A DNA stretch of 48,989 bases, from the NCBI GenBank assembly GCA_017435645.1, contig JAFSER010000007.1:1-48989 (forward strand), written 5' to 3'. The position numbers and the translations under genes were made by a program. The notes beneath the pieces are model-generated. The model saw only the letters and a list, made by a program, of their open reading frames with translations. It was not told the DNA's origin and made no database searches. Origin of the DNA: Clostridium sp. GTDB taxonomy: Bacteria > Bacillota > Clostridia > Clostridiales > Clostridiaceae. Within the stretch, counting starts at the first letter, position 1; each line of letters opens with the position of its first letter. Shown here one piece after another: positions 27,559 through 40,783 of this stretch.

Positions 27559-28392
27559 ATGATAACTTCCTTTAACATAAATAATAAAATGACTATGATA
27601 TCTGAAATGAGAGGGGATAGTATATTTCAGGTTTTAGAATATTGTGATTTAGAAGGAGCTGACGATTTAAATTTATCAGTTCAATTAGATTTTATGAGAA
27701 AATCATCAGTTAGATTAAAACAAATTAGGATGATACTTAACGATAGTTCAGTAAAGATTGCGTCAGGAGCCATGAGCTATATGAAAGGTGAGTTAGAAAT
27801 ACAAACAAAGACAGATGGATTGATAGGATTAGGAAGAAAATTTTTTGCTAGTAAGGTAACTGATGAAACGATGTTTAAGCCTATTATTAAGGGAACTGGA
27901 GAAGTTTTTTTAGAACCTAGTTTTGGACACTATATTTTGCTTGAATTAGAAGATGAAGAGATAATAGTTGATGATGGATTATTTATTGCCTGTGAAGAGG
28001 GAGTAAAAATAGAACCTATTATGCATAAAAGTATTTCTTCATTACTATTAGATGAAGATGGAGTATTTCAAACTAAGTTAAGTGGAAGTGGAATTGTAGC
28101 ATTACAAATACCAGTTCCGTATAAAGAGATTCTAAGATGTAAGCTATTTAGAGATACCTTAAAGGTAGATGGAAGCTTTGTTATTTTAAGAAGTGCCAAT
28201 GTAGAATTTACTATAGAGCCATCAGGAACTAGTTTAATTGGAACTGCTATTAATGGAGAAGGTTTTCTTAATGTCTATAGGGGAACAGGGGAAGTTTGGT
28301 TAGTTCCAACAGAACCTATATATGAAAAATTACGAGATAAGGGTATAAAAGAGCTAAAAGAGCTTAAAAGATATGATAATATGGAAAATTAA
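27559..28392 (+). CDS. AIM24 family protein
   Basis: This 277-residue beta-rich protein is of the AIM24 (TIGR00266-like) family. Typical segments are 'KIASGAMSYMKGELEIQTK', 'GTGEVFLEPSFGHYILLELE', 'LSGSGIVALQIPVP' and 'VYRGTGEVWLVPTEPIY', the two GTGEV repeats being internal duplicates. There is no signal peptide. The bacterial family is widespread but has no established role; the yeast namesake acts in mitochondrial inner-membrane organisation, which says little here. It lies between the buk terminator and yerC. Confidence 0.83.
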   Translation: MITSFNINNKMTMISEMRGDSIFQVLEYCDLEGADDLNLSVQLDFMRKSSVRLKQIRMILNDSSVKIASGAMSYMKGELEIQTKTDGLIGLGRKFFASKVTDETMFKPIIKGTGEVFLEPSFGHYILLELEDEEIIVDDGLFIACEEGVKIEPIMHKSISSLLLDEDGVFQTKLSGSGIVALQIPVPYKEILRCKLFRDTLKVDGSFVILRSANVEFTIEPSGTSLIGTAINGEGFLNVYRGTGEVWLVPTEPIYEKLRDKGIKELKELKRYDNMEN

Positions 28393-28477
28393 ACTTACTT
28401 CATTGTAATAAAGTTGTAAATTGATAAAAAATAGATATAATTTATAGTAGTATCCAAAAAAATAAGGAGTGAGATAT

Positions 28478-28783
28478 TTGGGTCAATCAGAAAGTAAGAT
28501 TAAAAATCCAGAAATAGATTTATTTTTTGAAGCTGTTTTAAAACTAGAAAATATAGATGAATGCTATAAGTTTTTTGAAGATGTTGCAACGATAAATGAA
28601 TTGAAAGCATTAGCACAAAGAATATATGTTGCTAAGTTGTTAAAAGAAAAAAATATATACACTGAAATTGCAGAGAGTACTGGAGCTAGTACGGCTACAA
28701 TAAGTAGAGTAAATAGATGCTTAAACTATGGGACAGGTGGTTACGAGTTAATTTTAGAAAGATTAGAAAAAAATAAGAAATAA
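28478..28783 (+). CDS. YerC/YecD-type TrpR-like regulator
   Basis: I start this at TTG 28478, since AAGGAG (28464-28469) overlaps an earlier GTG and is well placed for the TTG. The 101-residue protein shows a TrpR-superfamily helix-turn-helix: 'ATINELKALAQRIYVAKLL', then 'YTEIAESTGASTATISRVNRCLNYG'. Bacillus YerC has similar length and sequence. The family is conserved in Firmicutes and its targets are not settled. Located 83 bases before glmM and possibly co-transcribed with it, as I see no terminator between. Confidence 0.87.
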   Translation: MGQSESKIKNPEIDLFFEAVLKLENIDECYKFFEDVATINELKALAQRIYVAKLLKEKNIYTEIAESTGASTATISRVNRCLNYGTGGYELILERLEKNKK

Positions 28784-28866
28784 TAAAGTTGTAATGTAGA
28801 AATTATAAATATATACTAGTATTATTATAATATGTATAACTAATTGAAAAAAGAGAGGTAAAAAAT

Positions 28867-30210
28867 ATGAGCAGAATATTTGGAACAGATGGAGTAAGAG
28901 GTATAGCAAATACTGAGCTAACATCTGAAATAGCTTTTGGTTTAGGGAGAGCAGGAGCTTATGTATTAACAGAAGGAGCTCACAAACCAAGAATACTAGT
29001 TGCTAAAGATACAAGGATATCAGGAGATATGTTAGAAGCATCTTTAGTGTCAGGAATATTATCAGTAGGTGCAGAAGCTGTTATACTAGGTGTTGTTCCT
29101 ACTCCAGCAGTAGCTCATTTAATAAGAGAGTATAATGCAGATGCAGGAGTTATGATTTCAGCATCACATAATCCAGTAGAATATAATGGAATTAAATTTT
29201 TTGATAACAGAGGATATAAATTACCAGATGAACTAGAAGATGAAATTCAAAGAGTTATGGAAAGTGGGTTTGAAGGAGTTCCTAGCCCTACAGGAAATAA
29301 CCTTGGAAAGTCAACTTTAGAAGTTGGAGCTCTTGATGAATATATAGATTATGCTAAATCAACAATTCCAGTTGATTTAAAAGGATTAAAAGTTGCCTTA
29401 GATTGTGCAAATGGAGCATGCTATAAAGCTGCTGTAAGTGCATTTAGAGAATTAGGTGCAGAAGTATATGTAATTAATGATAATCCAGATGGAAGTAATA
29501 TAAATGAAAAGTGTGGTTCAACTCATCCAGAAGAATTACAAGAATATGTAGTTAAAAAGAACTGTGATCTAGGTTTTGCTTTTGATGGAGATGCAGATAG
29601 ATGTTTAGCTGTAGATGAAAAAGGAAATCTAATAAATGGAGATTTTATTTTAATGTTATGTGCTAAATATCTAAAAGATTTAGATAAGCTAAAAGATGAT
29701 ATGTTAGTAGTAACAGTTATGAGTAATTTAGGGTTAGATATTGCATGTAAAAAAGAAGGAATAAAAACTATCAAAACTAAGGTTGGAGATAGATACGTAT
29801 TAGAAGAAATGCTAAAGAATGGATATGTTTTGGGTGGAGAGCAATCAGGGCATATAATATTCTTAGACTATAATACAACAGGGGATGGATTAGTTACAGC
29901 ACTTCAGGTGGCTGCTATAAGAAAGAAAAGTAATAAGAGCTTAAGCGAGCTTGCTGGAATTATGAAGGAGCTTCCTCAAGTATTAGTTAATGCTAAGGTA
30001 CCTAATGATAAGAAAAATATCTATTTAGAAGATGAAGAAATAATAAATGAAATAAATAGAATAGAAGAAGCTTTACATGGAGTTGGTAGAGTATTAATAA
30101 GACCTTCAGGTACAGAGCCACTAGTAAGAGTTATGCTAGAAGGTGAAAATCAAGAAGAAATAGATAAAATGGCTCATGGATTAGCTGATTTAATATTAAG
30201 TAAGATTTAA
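28867..30210 (+). CDS. glmM: Phosphoglucosamine mutase
   Basis: This is 447 residues, the usual length, behind GAGAGGT. It converts glucosamine-6-phosphate to glucosamine-1-phosphate on the way to UDP-GlcNAc and peptidoglycan. Phospho-serine Ser100 lies in '[13 protein letters not shown]'; the metal loop is '[15 protein letters not shown]', the sugar-binding loop '[11 protein letters not shown]' and the phosphate site '[12 protein letters not shown]'. GlmM binds CdaA in Bacillus and Lactococcus, linking precursor supply to c-di-AMP. glmS, which makes its substrate, is 12 kb downstream with the ilv operon between. Confidence 0.97.
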   Translation: MSRIFGTDGVRGIANTELTSEIAFGLGRAGAYVLTEGAHKPRILVAKDTRISGDMLEASLVSGILSVGAEAVILGVVPTPAVAHLIREYNADAGVMISASHNPVEYNGIKFFDNRGYKLPDELEDEIQRVMESGFEGVPSPTGNNLGKSTLEVGALDEYIDYAKSTIPVDLKGLKVALDCANGACYKAAVSAFRELGAEVYVINDNPDGSNINEKCGSTHPEELQEYVVKKNCDLGFAFDGDADRCLAVDEKGNLINGDFILMLCAKYLKDLDKLKDDMLVVTVMSNLGLDIACKKEGIKTIKTKVGDRYVLEEMLKNGYVLGGEQSGHIIFLDYNTTGDGLVTALQVAAIRKKSNKSLSELAGIMKELPQVLVNAKVPNDKKNIYLEDEEIINEINRIEEALHGVGRVLIRPSGTEPLVRVMLEGENQEEIDKMAHGLADLILSKI

Positions 30211-30345
30211 TTTATAAAAAAATATAAAATTTATATATTATAACACGAAAACAACATGTAATTATAACAATATATATAGAAAAATTAATTATAAAGTTAT
30301 AAATTTAATAATACAAATAATATTAAAATATTACAAAATTTGAGC

Positions 30346-30384
30346 AAATAGCATAGTTGGAAATTCAACTATGCTATTTTTATA
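30346..30384 (+). terminator. Terminator of glmM
   Basis: AAATAGCATAGTTG pairs perfectly over 14 bases with CAACTATGCTATTT around GAAATT, ending in a T tract. Confidence 0.93.
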
Positions 30385-30571
30385 CTAATTTATAACTATA
30401 TATTAATAAAAAATGTCGAAAATAATATAGAATAAAAATAATAATTAATTAAGAGTTTAAAGTAAATATTATTAAATTAATAAAAAATACAGAAAATTCA
30501 TACTAATATATTAAAAAATAAGCAATTTAATTGATTACAAAAAGATAATTTGCAAAATTTTTTAAAAATTC

Positions 30572-30600
30572 TTGACACTATCCTTAGATGGTAGTAAAAT
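30572..30600 (+). promoter_or_regulatory. Sigma-A promoter of the ilv-leu operon
   Basis: TTGACA (30572-30577) and TAAAAT (30595-30600) are 17 bases apart, a near-consensus sigma-A promoter. It lies just upstream of the T-box leader and about 300 bases before the first gene. Confidence 0.88.
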
Positions 30601-30606
30601 TTTAGC

Positions 30607-30880
30607 AATAATAAAATTAATAAGACCTTACGATTATAAATGCAATGAAGGAGACGTTTATTTAGATTAAAAGTTTAAGAGAGTTCATGGTTGGTGCAAA
30701 TGAATACTTTACTAAATAAGAATCACTCTAGAGCAGTATTACAGAAAGTATTATTATATTAGTAAGTAATAACCGGTAAGCACCGTTAAAGGCAAGGGTT
30801 TGTTGGAACCTAGTGATTGTATAAATTAAGGCGGAATTATACCACCATAATGATTCTTTCATTAAGGGTGGTTTTTTTAT
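30607..30880 (+). promoter_or_regulatory. T-box leader with probable isoleucine (AUC) specifier and terminator
   Basis: This RNA binds uncharged tRNA and then allows read-through. Stem I is clear. TTATTTAG (30658-30665) pairs with CTAAATAA (30712-30719), and TTCAT/ATGAA caps it with the conserved GGTTGGTGCAA loop. The specifier bulge after CTAAATAA reads GAATCA, so AUC (Ile, 30722-30724) followed by A is the best codon. ACCGGTAAGCACCGTT (about 30772) fits the IIA/B pseudoknot. AGGGTT/AACCT looks like stem III. The terminator is ACCACC/GGTGGT with an inner TAATGA/TCATTA stem and seven T (to about 30880). The usual UGGNACC bulge is not found in its normal place; the nearest text is AAGGCGGAATTATACCACC. 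Confidence 0.88.
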
Positions 30881-30903
30881 ATTTTTTAAAGGGGGTTATG
30901 ATT

Positions 30904-31416
30904 TTGGAAAGACATGTATTATCAGTATTGGTTAGAAATTCATCAGGAGTTTTAACTAGGGTATCAGGGTTATTTTCAAGACGTGGATTTAACATTGATA
31001 GTTTAACAGTTGGTAGAACCGAAAATGAAGAAATATCAAGAATGACTATTGTATTAATAGGTAATGATGATGTTTTAGAGCAGGTAATTAAACAACTAAA
31101 TAAATTAGAAGATGTTCTAAGAGTACATGAATTAAAATCAGAATATTCAGTCTATAGAGAGCTTGTTTTAATAAAAGTAAAAGCTTCTGCTGAAAAAAGA
31201 GGGGCTATTAATGAAGTTGTAAAGATATTTAGAAGTAAGATTATAGATGTAGCACATAACACAGTAACAATAGAATTAACAGGTGATGATAGTAAGATTA
31301 ATGCTTTAATAGATCTTGTAAAGGAATATGGAATTGTAGAAATAGTTAGAACAGGTATTGTAGCATTAGAAAGAGGAGATAGTGATATAACAAGATATGG
31401 AGAATACTTTAATTAA
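30904..31416 (+). CDS. ilvN: Acetolactate synthase, small regulatory subunit
   Basis: This is 170 residues. I choose TTG 30904 (MERHVLSVLV), which sits eight bases after GGGGG; ATG 30898 two codons earlier has poor spacing, and an open frame from 30817 would run through the T-box terminator. The N-terminal ACT domain ('VLVRNSSGVLTRVSGLFSRRGFNIDSLTVG') binds valine and gives feedback control; the C-terminal domain follows. It is the first gene of the operon, while the catalytic subunit ilvB is sixth after it, an unusual separation of partners normally adjacent. Confidence 0.94.
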   Translation: MERHVLSVLVRNSSGVLTRVSGLFSRRGFNIDSLTVGRTENEEISRMTIVLIGNDDVLEQVIKQLNKLEDVLRVHELKSEYSVYRELVLIKVKASAEKRGAINEVVKIFRSKIIDVAHNTVTIELTGDDSKINALIDLVKEYGIVEIVRTGIVALERGDSDITRYGEYFN

Positions 31417-31439
31417 TAAGTGAGCTTGGAGGTAAGAAA

Positions 31440-33035
31440 ATGAGCAAAAAGTATATAGAAATCTTTGACTCCACATTAAGGGATGGAGCACAAGGTGAAG
31501 ATATTTCATTTTCTCTTGAAGATAAGATAAAGGTTGCTATTGCTTTAGATAAATTAGGAGTTTCTTATATAGAAGCAGGTAATCCAGGGTCCAATCCAAA
31601 GGATATGGAATTCTTCAAGAGAATGAAGGAAATAAAGCTTGAAAATTCCAAGCTATCAGCTTTTGGAGCTACTAGAAAAGCTAATATAAAGGTTGAGGAT
31701 GATAATAATATTCAAAGCTTAATCAAAGCTGATACAGAAGTTGTAGTCATATTTGGGAAATCATGGGACTTTCAGGTTAAGGAAATTTTAAAAACTTCTT
31801 TAGAAGAAAATTTACATATGATAAGAGATTCAATAACATATTTAAAAAGTCATAATAAAGAAGTTGTATTTGATGCAGAACATTTTTTTGATGGATACAA
31901 GTCAAATAGTGATTATGCTATAGAAACTTTATTAACAGCTCAAAAGGCAGGAGCAGATGTAGTGACATTATGTGATACAAATGGTGGTACAGTATCATCT
32001 GAAATAAAAGAAATAGTTCAAAAAGTTGTAGAGAAAGTAAAAATAAAAATAGGTATTCACTGTCATAATGATATTGGTATGGCTGTAGCTAATTCAATAA
32101 TAGCTGTTCAAGCTGGTGTAGAACATGTACAAGGTACCTTTATTGGAGTAGGGGAAAGATGTGGTAATGCTAATTTATCATCAATAATACCAACTTTACA
32201 ATTAAAGCTTGGATATAATGTTATATCAGAAAAAAATATTTTAGAGCTTACTAAAACAGCAAAATATATATCAGAAATATCAAATATTAAATTACCAAAT
32301 GGTATGCCATATGTTGGAGAGTCAGCATTTGCTCATAAGGGTGGAATGCATATAGATGCTATTTGTAAAACGCCAGAATCTTATGAACATATTAAGCCTG
32401 AGAAGGTTGGAAACGATAGAAGATTTTTAATTTCAGAGGTTAGTGGAAAAAGTACAGTTTTAAAAGAAATACAAAAGTCTTTTCCTGATATATCTAGAGA
32501 AAGTGAAGAGGTTAATAAGATAACCAATATACTTAAGGAACTAGAGTATGAGGGATATAAATTTGAGGGAGCTGAAGGGACTGTAGAACTTTTAATTAGA
32601 AAAGCTTTAGGTAAGTACAAGCCGTTCTTTGAATTAAATTATTTTAAAACAATAGGTGAACAAACTTGGAATACAAAGGATTTTAACTCTACGGCATTAA
32701 TTAATATTACAGTAGAAGGAAAAAATAAAATGACAGCAGCAGAAGGTGACGGACCAGTTAATGCACTTGATAAGGCTTTAAGAGAAGCACTAGAATGTTT
32801 TTACCCACAGTTAAAGGAAGTTAGACTTATTGATTATAAGGTTAGAGTTCTAGATTCAGAAAGTGCAACAGGAGCTAAGGTAAGAGTATTAATAGAGTCA
32901 ACAGATGGAATAGAAAATTGGAGTACAATTGGAGTATCAAGAGACGTTGTACAGGCAAGTTTAATTGCTTTAGTTGATTCTATTGAGTATAAATTAATAA
33001 AAGATATAGAAAAGAAAATTAAAACTTATTTTTAA
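31440..33035 (+). CDS. cimA: (R)-citramalate synthase
   Basis: This is 531 residues, behind GGAGG. It belongs to the DRE-TIM aldolase branch that condenses pyruvate with acetyl-CoA to citramalate, the entry to the threonine-independent isoleucine route. The N-terminal barrel shows 'FDSTLRDGAQGEDISFSLEDK', 'YIEAGNPGSNPKD', 'TLCDTNGGTVSSE' and the metal-binding 'IHCHNDIGMAVANS'. The C-terminal regulatory domain (from about 400) has 'MTAAEGDGPVNALDKALREAL'. The GAQGE and GSNPKD motifs and length match citramalate synthase and not LeuA or homocitrate synthase. The same operon supplies LeuC, LeuD and LeuB for the next steps. Confidence 0.92.
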   Translation: MSKKYIEIFDSTLRDGAQGEDISFSLEDKIKVAIALDKLGVSYIEAGNPGSNPKDMEFFKRMKEIKLENSKLSAFGATRKANIKVEDDNNIQSLIKADTEVVVIFGKSWDFQVKEILKTSLEENLHMIRDSITYLKSHNKEVVFDAEHFFDGYKSNSDYAIETLLTAQKAGADVVTLCDTNGGTVSSEIKEIVQKVVEKVKIKIGIHCHNDIGMAVANSIIAVQAGVEHVQGTFIGVGERCGNANLSSIIPTLQLKLGYNVISEKNILELTKTAKYISEISNIKLPNGMPYVGESAFAHKGGMHIDAICKTPESYEHIKPEKVGNDRRFLISEVSGKSTVLKEIQKSFPDISRESEEVNKITNILKELEYEGYKFEGAEGTVELLIRKALGKYKPFFELNYFKTIGEQTWNTKDFNSTALINITVEGKNKMTAAEGDGPVNALDKALREALECFYPQLKEVRLIDYKVRVLDSESATGAKVRVLIESTDGIENWSTIGVSRDVVQASLIALVDSIEYKLIKDIEKKIKTYF

Positions 33036-33050
33036 AAGGGGGATAAAAAA

Positions 33051-34310
33051 ATGGGAATGACAATGACTCAAAAGATTCTTGCAGCCCACTCAGGATTAGA
33101 TAGCGTAAAGGCAGGTCAATTAATTGAAGCAAATTTAGATTTGGTACTTGGAAATGATATTACATCACCAGTAGCAGTAAATGAATTTTATAAATTGAAA
33201 TTAGAAAAAGTTTTTGATAAAGATAAGGTGGCTATTGTACCTGATCACTTTACACCTAATAAAGATATAAAAGCAGCAGAACAAAATAAGATGATAAGAG
33301 AATTTGCAAAAGCAAAGGATATTACTAATTATTTTGATGTTGGAGAAATGGGAATAGAACATTGTTTAATTCCTGAAAAGGGATTAGTTGTAGCAGGAGA
33401 TGTTGTTATTGGGGCAGATTCACATACTTGCACATATGGAGCATTAGGTGCTTTCTCAACAGGAATAGGATCTACAGATATGGCTGCAGGAATGGCTATA
33501 GGTAAATGTTGGTTCAAGGTGCCTTCAGCAATAAAATTTGTATTAAAAAATAAACCAGCAAAATGGATAAGTGGTAAAGATATTATACTTCACATCATAG
33601 GAATGATAGGAGTTGATGGAGCTTTATATAAATCCATGGAATTTGTAGGAGATGGAATAAAATATCTTTCTATAGATGATAGATTTACAATGGCTAATAT
33701 GGCTATAGAAGCAGGTGGAAAAAATGGTATTTTCCCAGTAGATGATATAACTATTGAATATTTAAAAGAGCATTCTAATAGAGAATGGAAAGCTTATGAG
33801 GCTGATGAAGATGCTGAGTATGATGAAGTTTATGAAATAGATTTAAGTACTTTAAGACCAACAGTATCCTTCCCTCACTTACCAGATAATACAAGGACTA
33901 TTGATGAGGTTGGTGATATAGAAATTGACCAAGTAGTAATAGGATCATGTACTAATGGTAGAATTTCAGATTTAAGAGTCGCTAGAGATATAATCAAAGG
34001 TAAAAAGGTTAAAAAGGGAGTTAGATGTATAGTATTCCCTGGAACTCAAGCAATATATCTTCAAGCATTAGAAGAAGGAATAATTAAGGATTTAGTTGAA
34101 GCAGGAGTAGTATTTTCAACATCAACTTGTGGACCTTGCTTAGGAGGACATATGGGAATCTTAGCTAAGGGAGAAAGAGCTGTATCTACTACAAATAGAA
34201 ACTTTGTAGGAAGAATGGGACACGTTGAGTCAGAGGTATACTTAGCAAGTCCAGCAGTTGCAGCTGCATCAGCACTTACAGGAAAAATAACAAACCCTGA
34301 AACAGTTTAG
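33051..34310 (+). CDS. leuC: Isopropylmalate/citramalate isomerase, large subunit
   Basis: This is 419 residues, behind GGGGG. It is the aconitase-type large subunit. The iron-sulfur cluster cysteines appear in '[16 protein letters not shown]' and '[15 protein letters not shown]', and the substrate loop in '[22 protein letters not shown]'. With LeuD it isomerises 2- to 3-isopropylmalate. As citramalate synthase is its neighbour, it is likely to isomerise citramalate via citraconate here. The length is that of the short archaeal/clostridial LeuC group, which is often shared between leucine and isoleucine routes. Confidence 0.94.
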   Translation: MGMTMTQKILAAHSGLDSVKAGQLIEANLDLVLGNDITSPVAVNEFYKLKLEKVFDKDKVAIVPDHFTPNKDIKAAEQNKMIREFAKAKDITNYFDVGEMGIEHCLIPEKGLVVAGDVVIGADSHTCTYGALGAFSTGIGSTDMAAGMAIGKCWFKVPSAIKFVLKNKPAKWISGKDIILHIIGMIGVDGALYKSMEFVGDGIKYLSIDDRFTMANMAIEAGGKNGIFPVDDITIEYLKEHSNREWKAYEADEDAEYDEVYEIDLSTLRPTVSFPHLPDNTRTIDEVGDIEIDQVVIGSCTNGRISDLRVARDIIKGKKVKKGVRCIVFPGTQAIYLQALEEGIIKDLVEAGVVFSTSTCGPCLGGHMGILAKGERAVSTTNRNFVGRMGHVESEVYLASPAVAAASALTGKITNPETV

Positions 34311-34334
34311 AGAGTGATAAAGGAGGAATATTCG

Positions 34335-34817
34335 ATGAAGGCAAAAGGTAGAGTTTTTAAATATGGAGATAATGTGGATACAGATGTAATAATTCCAGCA
34401 AGATATTTAAATACTTCTGATCCAAAGGAATTAGCAGCTCATTGTATGGAGGATATAGATAAGGAATTTGTAAATAATGTTCAAGATGGAGACATTATAG
34501 TAGCTAACAAAAATTTTGGATGTGGTTCTTCTAGAGAACATGCACCAATAGCAATTAAGGAAAGTGGAGTTAGTTGTGTAATAGCATCTACATTTGCAAG
34601 AATATTTTATAGAAATGCAATTAACATAGGATTACCTATATTAGAATGCGATGAAGCAGTTAAGGCCATAGATGCAGGGGATGAGCTTGAAATAGATTTT
34701 ACTACAGGAGTTATAAAGAATAATACAAAGAATGAAGAATATCAGGGAGAACCTTTCCCAGAGTTTATGCAAAATATAATTAACTGTGGTGGATTAGTTA
34801 ACTATATTAAAAAATAA
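34335..34817 (+). CDS. leuD: Isopropylmalate/citramalate isomerase, small subunit
   Basis: This is 160 residues from ATG 34335 ([11 protein letters not shown]), with AGGAGG well placed; a GTG 21 bases earlier overlaps the site. It shows '[16 protein letters not shown]' and '[19 protein letters not shown]', the swivelling domain of the isomerase. It works with LeuC, 24 bases upstream. Length is normal for the short group. Confidence 0.94.
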   Translation: MKAKGRVFKYGDNVDTDVIIPARYLNTSDPKELAAHCMEDIDKEFVNNVQDGDIIVANKNFGCGSSREHAPIAIKESGVSCVIASTFARIFYRNAINIGLPILECDEAVKAIDAGDELEIDFTTGVIKNNTKNEEYQGEPFPEFMQNIINCGGLVNYIKK

Positions 34818-34909
34818 ATTAGTTATATCTAAAAAAATAAAGTAATAAGCAATAAAGATTTATTTAAAGAGGGCAAATTAAGATAATATTTAACCTAGGG
34901 GGAGAATTT

Positions 34910-35980
34910 ATGAATTATAAAATAGCTGTTATACCTGGAGATGGAATTGGTCCAGAGGTTATAGAACAAACTGTGAATGTTTTAAATTGTATTGGGGATA
35001 AATTTAATCATACTTTTGAATATGAATATTTATTAGCAGGTGGATGCGCTATAGATGAGACTGGGACACCTTTACCAGAAAAAACTTTAGAAGCTTGCAA
35101 AAAAGCAGATGCAGTTTTACTTGGAGCTGTTGGAGGTCCAAAATGGGATGATCCAAATGCAAAGGTTAGACCAGAACAAGCTTTACTTGGTTTAAGAGGC
35201 GGAATGAATTTATATTGTAATTTAAGACCAGCATTATTATATGCACCATTAAAGGATGCGTCTCCATTAAAGGATAGTGTAATTGGAGATGGGATAGATA
35301 TATGTGTAGTTAGAGAATTAACAGGAGGCATATATTTTGGAGAAAGAGGAAGAGAAGAAATAGATGGAGTACAAGGTGCCTATGATACTGAAAGATACAA
35401 TGTAAAGGAAGTTAAAAGAATAGCTAAAATAGCTTTTGAAACAGCTATGAAAAGAGATAAAAAGCTTACAAGTGTAGATAAGGCAAATATATTAGAAACT
35501 TCAAGACTTTGGAGAAGCGTTGTAGATGAAATGGCAAAGGATTATCCACAAGTAGAAGTTAATCACATGTATGTAGATAATGCATCTATGCAATTAGTAA
35601 GAGATCCAAGACAATTTGATGTTATTGTAACTTCAAATATGTTTGGAGATATTTTATCAGATGAAGCTAGTATGATAACAGGTTCAATAGGAATGTTACC
35701 ATCAGCATCTTTAGGAGAGGGAACACTTGGAATGTATGAGCCTATACATGGTAGTGCACCTGATATAGCAGGCAAGGGAATAGCTAATCCTTTAGCAACA
35801 ATTCTTTCAGCAGCTATGATGCTTAGATATAGCTTTAATTTAGAAAATGAAGCGAAGACTATAGAAAATGCTGTAGTTAAAGTATTAGAAGAAGGCTATA
35901 GAACTGGAGATATAATGAGCGATGGTATGAAGCTTGTTGGAACTAATGAAATAGGAAGGTTAGTATTAGAGAGAATATAA
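34910..35980 (+). CDS. leuB: 3-isopropylmalate/3-methylmalate dehydrogenase
   Basis: This is 356 residues, starting at ATG 34910 behind GGGGGAG. It oxidises and decarboxylates 3-isopropylmalate, or in the citramalate route 3-methylmalate to 2-oxobutyrate, with NAD. It shows '[18 protein letters not shown]', '[11 protein letters not shown]', '[16 protein letters not shown]', '[14 protein letters not shown]', '[17 protein letters not shown]' and '[21 protein letters not shown]'. The 92-base gap after leuD contains no clear terminator. Here LeuB most likely serves isoleucine, as no leuA is in the operon. Confidence 0.95.
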   Translation: MNYKIAVIPGDGIGPEVIEQTVNVLNCIGDKFNHTFEYEYLLAGGCAIDETGTPLPEKTLEACKKADAVLLGAVGGPKWDDPNAKVRPEQALLGLRGGMNLYCNLRPALLYAPLKDASPLKDSVIGDGIDICVVRELTGGIYFGERGREEIDGVQGAYDTERYNVKEVKRIAKIAFETAMKRDKKLTSVDKANILETSRLWRSVVDEMAKDYPQVEVNHMYVDNASMQLVRDPRQFDVIVTSNMFGDILSDEASMITGSIGMLPSASLGEGTLGMYEPIHGSAPDIAGKGIANPLATILSAAMMLRYSFNLENEAKTIENAVVKVLEEGYRTGDIMSDGMKLVGTNEIGRLVLERI

Positions 35981-35996
35981 ATGAGAGGTGATTTAT

Positions 35997-37655
35997 ATGA
36001 GGAGTGATGCAATAAAAAAGGGACCACAAAAAGCACCACATAGATCATTGTTGAAAGCAACAGGATTAACAGATGAAGAAATAAATAGACCTATAATAGG
36101 AGTTGTTACTGCACAAAATGATATAATTCCAGGTCATATTAATTTAGATAAAATAGTTGAAGCAGTAAAAAAAGGAGTATTGATGTCTGGTGGAACACCG
36201 ATTGTATTTCCTACTATAGGAGTATGTGATGGTATAGCAATGGGCCATGAAGGTATGAGATATTCTTTAGCAACTAGAGAATTAATAACAGATACTATTG
36301 AGTGTATGGTTAGAGCACATGCCTTTGATGCTATAGTATTAGTTCCAAACTGTGACAAAATTGTTCCAGGGATGATGATGGCTGCTTTAAGACTTAATAT
36401 ACCTGCAGTAGTTGTAAGTGGAGGTCCAATGCTTGCAGGAAAATTCAAGGATAGAGATATTTCACTTTCTACAATGTTTGAAGCAGTTGGAGCTTTTGAA
36501 AATGGAACTATGCTAGAAGGTGATTTATATGAAATGGAAAACAAAGCTTGTCCAACATGTGGATCTTGTTCAGGTATGTTTACAGCAAATTCAATGAACT
36601 GTTTAGCTGAAGTATTAGGTTTAGCTTTACCAGGTAATGGAACTATACCAGCTGTATATTCAGAAAGGATTAGACTTGCAAAACATGCAGGTATGAAAAT
36701 AATGGATTTATTAAAGAAGGATATTAAGCCAAGAGATATAGTGACTGAAAATTCAATCAAGAATGCATTAACTGTAGATATGGCTTTAGGTTGTTCTACT
36801 AATAGTATTCTTCATTTACCAGCAATAGCAAATGAAGCTAATATTGCTTTAGATTTAGAAATGGTAAATAAAATATCTGAAGGAACGCCTAATCTTTGTA
36901 AATTAGCACCGGCATCAGATATCCATATTGAAGAATTATATTGGGCTGGCGGAATTCAAGCAGTTATGAAGGAATTATCTAAAAAAGATCTTTTAGAATT
37001 AGATTGCATAACAGCAACTACTAAGACTCATAAAGAAAACTTAGAAGGGGTAAAAGTCCTTGATTACAATATGATTAGAAACATTGATGAGCCACTAAGT
37101 GCAACAGGTGGTATTAGAGTATTAAGAGGAAATCTTGCATTAGATGGAGCTGTTGTTAAGAAATCAGCAGTATTAGAAGAAATGTTAGTTCATAAGGGAC
37201 CAGCAAGAGTATTTAACTCAGAAGAAGAGGCAATATCAGCAATTCTTTCTAAGAAAATAGTAAAAGGTGATGTAGTAGTTATTAGATATGAAGGGCCTAA
37301 GGGTGGTCCAGGTATGAGAGAAATGTTATCACCAACATCAGCTATTGCAGGGATGGGCTTAGATAGACATGTAGCATTAATTACAGATGGAAGATTTAGT
37401 GGAGCCACAAAGGGAGCTGCTATTGGACATATTTCACCAGAAGCTGCAGAAGGTGGATTAATAGGGTTGGTAGAAGAAGGAGATATTATTTCAATAGATA
37501 TACCAGCAGGAAAGCTTGAGTTATTAGTTGAAGAAAATATTCTAGAGGAAAGAAGAAAGAACTTTAAACCTCTACCACCAAAAGTAACAGATGGGTATTT
37601 AGGCAGATATGCAAGATTAGTAAGCTCTGCTAGCACAGGAGCTGTATTTAAATAA
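35997..37655 (+). CDS. ilvD: Dihydroxy-acid dehydratase
   Basis: This is 552 residues from ATG 35997 (MRSDAIKKG), with AGAGGTG before it. It removes water from dihydroxy-acids, the third common step to valine and isoleucine. The iron-sulfur cluster cysteines sit in '[12 protein letters not shown]' and '[17 protein letters not shown]', with more conserved text in '[18 protein letters not shown]', '[12 protein letters not shown]' and '[22 protein letters not shown]'. It is 16 bases after leuB. The protein is complete; a long open frame on the opposite strand is a codon shadow. Confidence 0.97.
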   Translation: MRSDAIKKGPQKAPHRSLLKATGLTDEEINRPIIGVVTAQNDIIPGHINLDKIVEAVKKGVLMSGGTPIVFPTIGVCDGIAMGHEGMRYSLATRELITDTIECMVRAHAFDAIVLVPNCDKIVPGMMMAALRLNIPAVVVSGGPMLAGKFKDRDISLSTMFEAVGAFENGTMLEGDLYEMENKACPTCGSCSGMFTANSMNCLAEVLGLALPGNGTIPAVYSERIRLAKHAGMKIMDLLKKDIKPRDIVTENSIKNALTVDMALGCSTNSILHLPAIANEANIALDLEMVNKISEGTPNLCKLAPASDIHIEELYWAGGIQAVMKELSKKDLLELDCITATTKTHKENLEGVKVLDYNMIRNIDEPLSATGGIRVLRGNLALDGAVVKKSAVLEEMLVHKGPARVFNSEEEAISAILSKKIVKGDVVVIRYEGPKGGPGMREMLSPTSAIAGMGLDRHVALITDGRFSGATKGAAIGHISPEAAEGGLIGLVEEGDIISIDIPAGKLELLVEENILEERRKNFKPLPPKVTDGYLGRYARLVSSASTGAVFK

Positions 37656-37697
37656 ATACTGAGAATTTATATTATATATTAAGGGGGGAGGATTAAT

Positions 37698-40389
<2,692 letters not shown>

Positions 40390-40411
40390 TATTATAAGGT
40401 TTTATAAAATG

Positions 40412-40485
40412 CAAGTATATTTACTAAAATGATAGGTAACTACTTTAAAAGTAATCTATCAGTAGATATACTTGTATTTATTTTA
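40412..40485 (+). terminator. Long compound hairpin terminating the ilv-leu operon
   Basis: CAAGTATAT (40412-40420) pairs with ATATACTTG (40466-40474). Inside are GATAG/CTATC and a TACTTT/AAAGTA stem, so the whole folds as a branched rod followed by a T-rich tail. Confidence 0.75.
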
Positions 40486-40783
40486 TTGAGAATAAATTAG
40501 ATATATTTTTATAGTTTTTAGAATAGTTATATTTTTAATATTATTTATAATGATTAATATAAAAGATAATATTAATACATATCAATATAACAATTTTAAC
40601 TATAAGGTTGATAATAATTCACATAAAAAATAGTACTTAATATAGAGTTAAGAGCTTCATATAAAAATAGAAAAATTATTAATTAATAGTAATGTTAACT
40701 CTAATGAATCCTAAAGCTTATTTAGTATATTTTAATTACTTTATAGAAAAAATAAGATTAATTATTATTAAGGAGGAGTTAAT
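40486..40783. other. Intergenic region before the lipoprotein
   Basis: I see no gene or clear structure in this AT-rich stretch beyond an AAGGAGGAG ribosome binding site at about 40770, serving the lipoprotein. Confidence 0.5.

Noticed and set aside
30804..30810. TGGAACC as the T-box tRNA-acceptor bulge
   Set aside because: It lies in a hairpin that fits stem III and is about 30 bases from the terminator arm, so it cannot readily compete with the terminator. I kept the atypical antiterminator as a finding instead.
30817..30903. N-terminal extension of IlvN from a TTG at 30817
   Set aside because: It would translate through the T-box terminator, has no ribosome binding site, and the extra residues do not match the family start.
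36134..36760. 208-codon open frame antisense to ilvD
   Set aside because: It mirrors ilvD codon structure, has no ribosome site and no recognisable protein features; the same holds for antisense frames in ptb (25872-26321), ilvD 3' end (37190-37636) and leuB (35008-35331).
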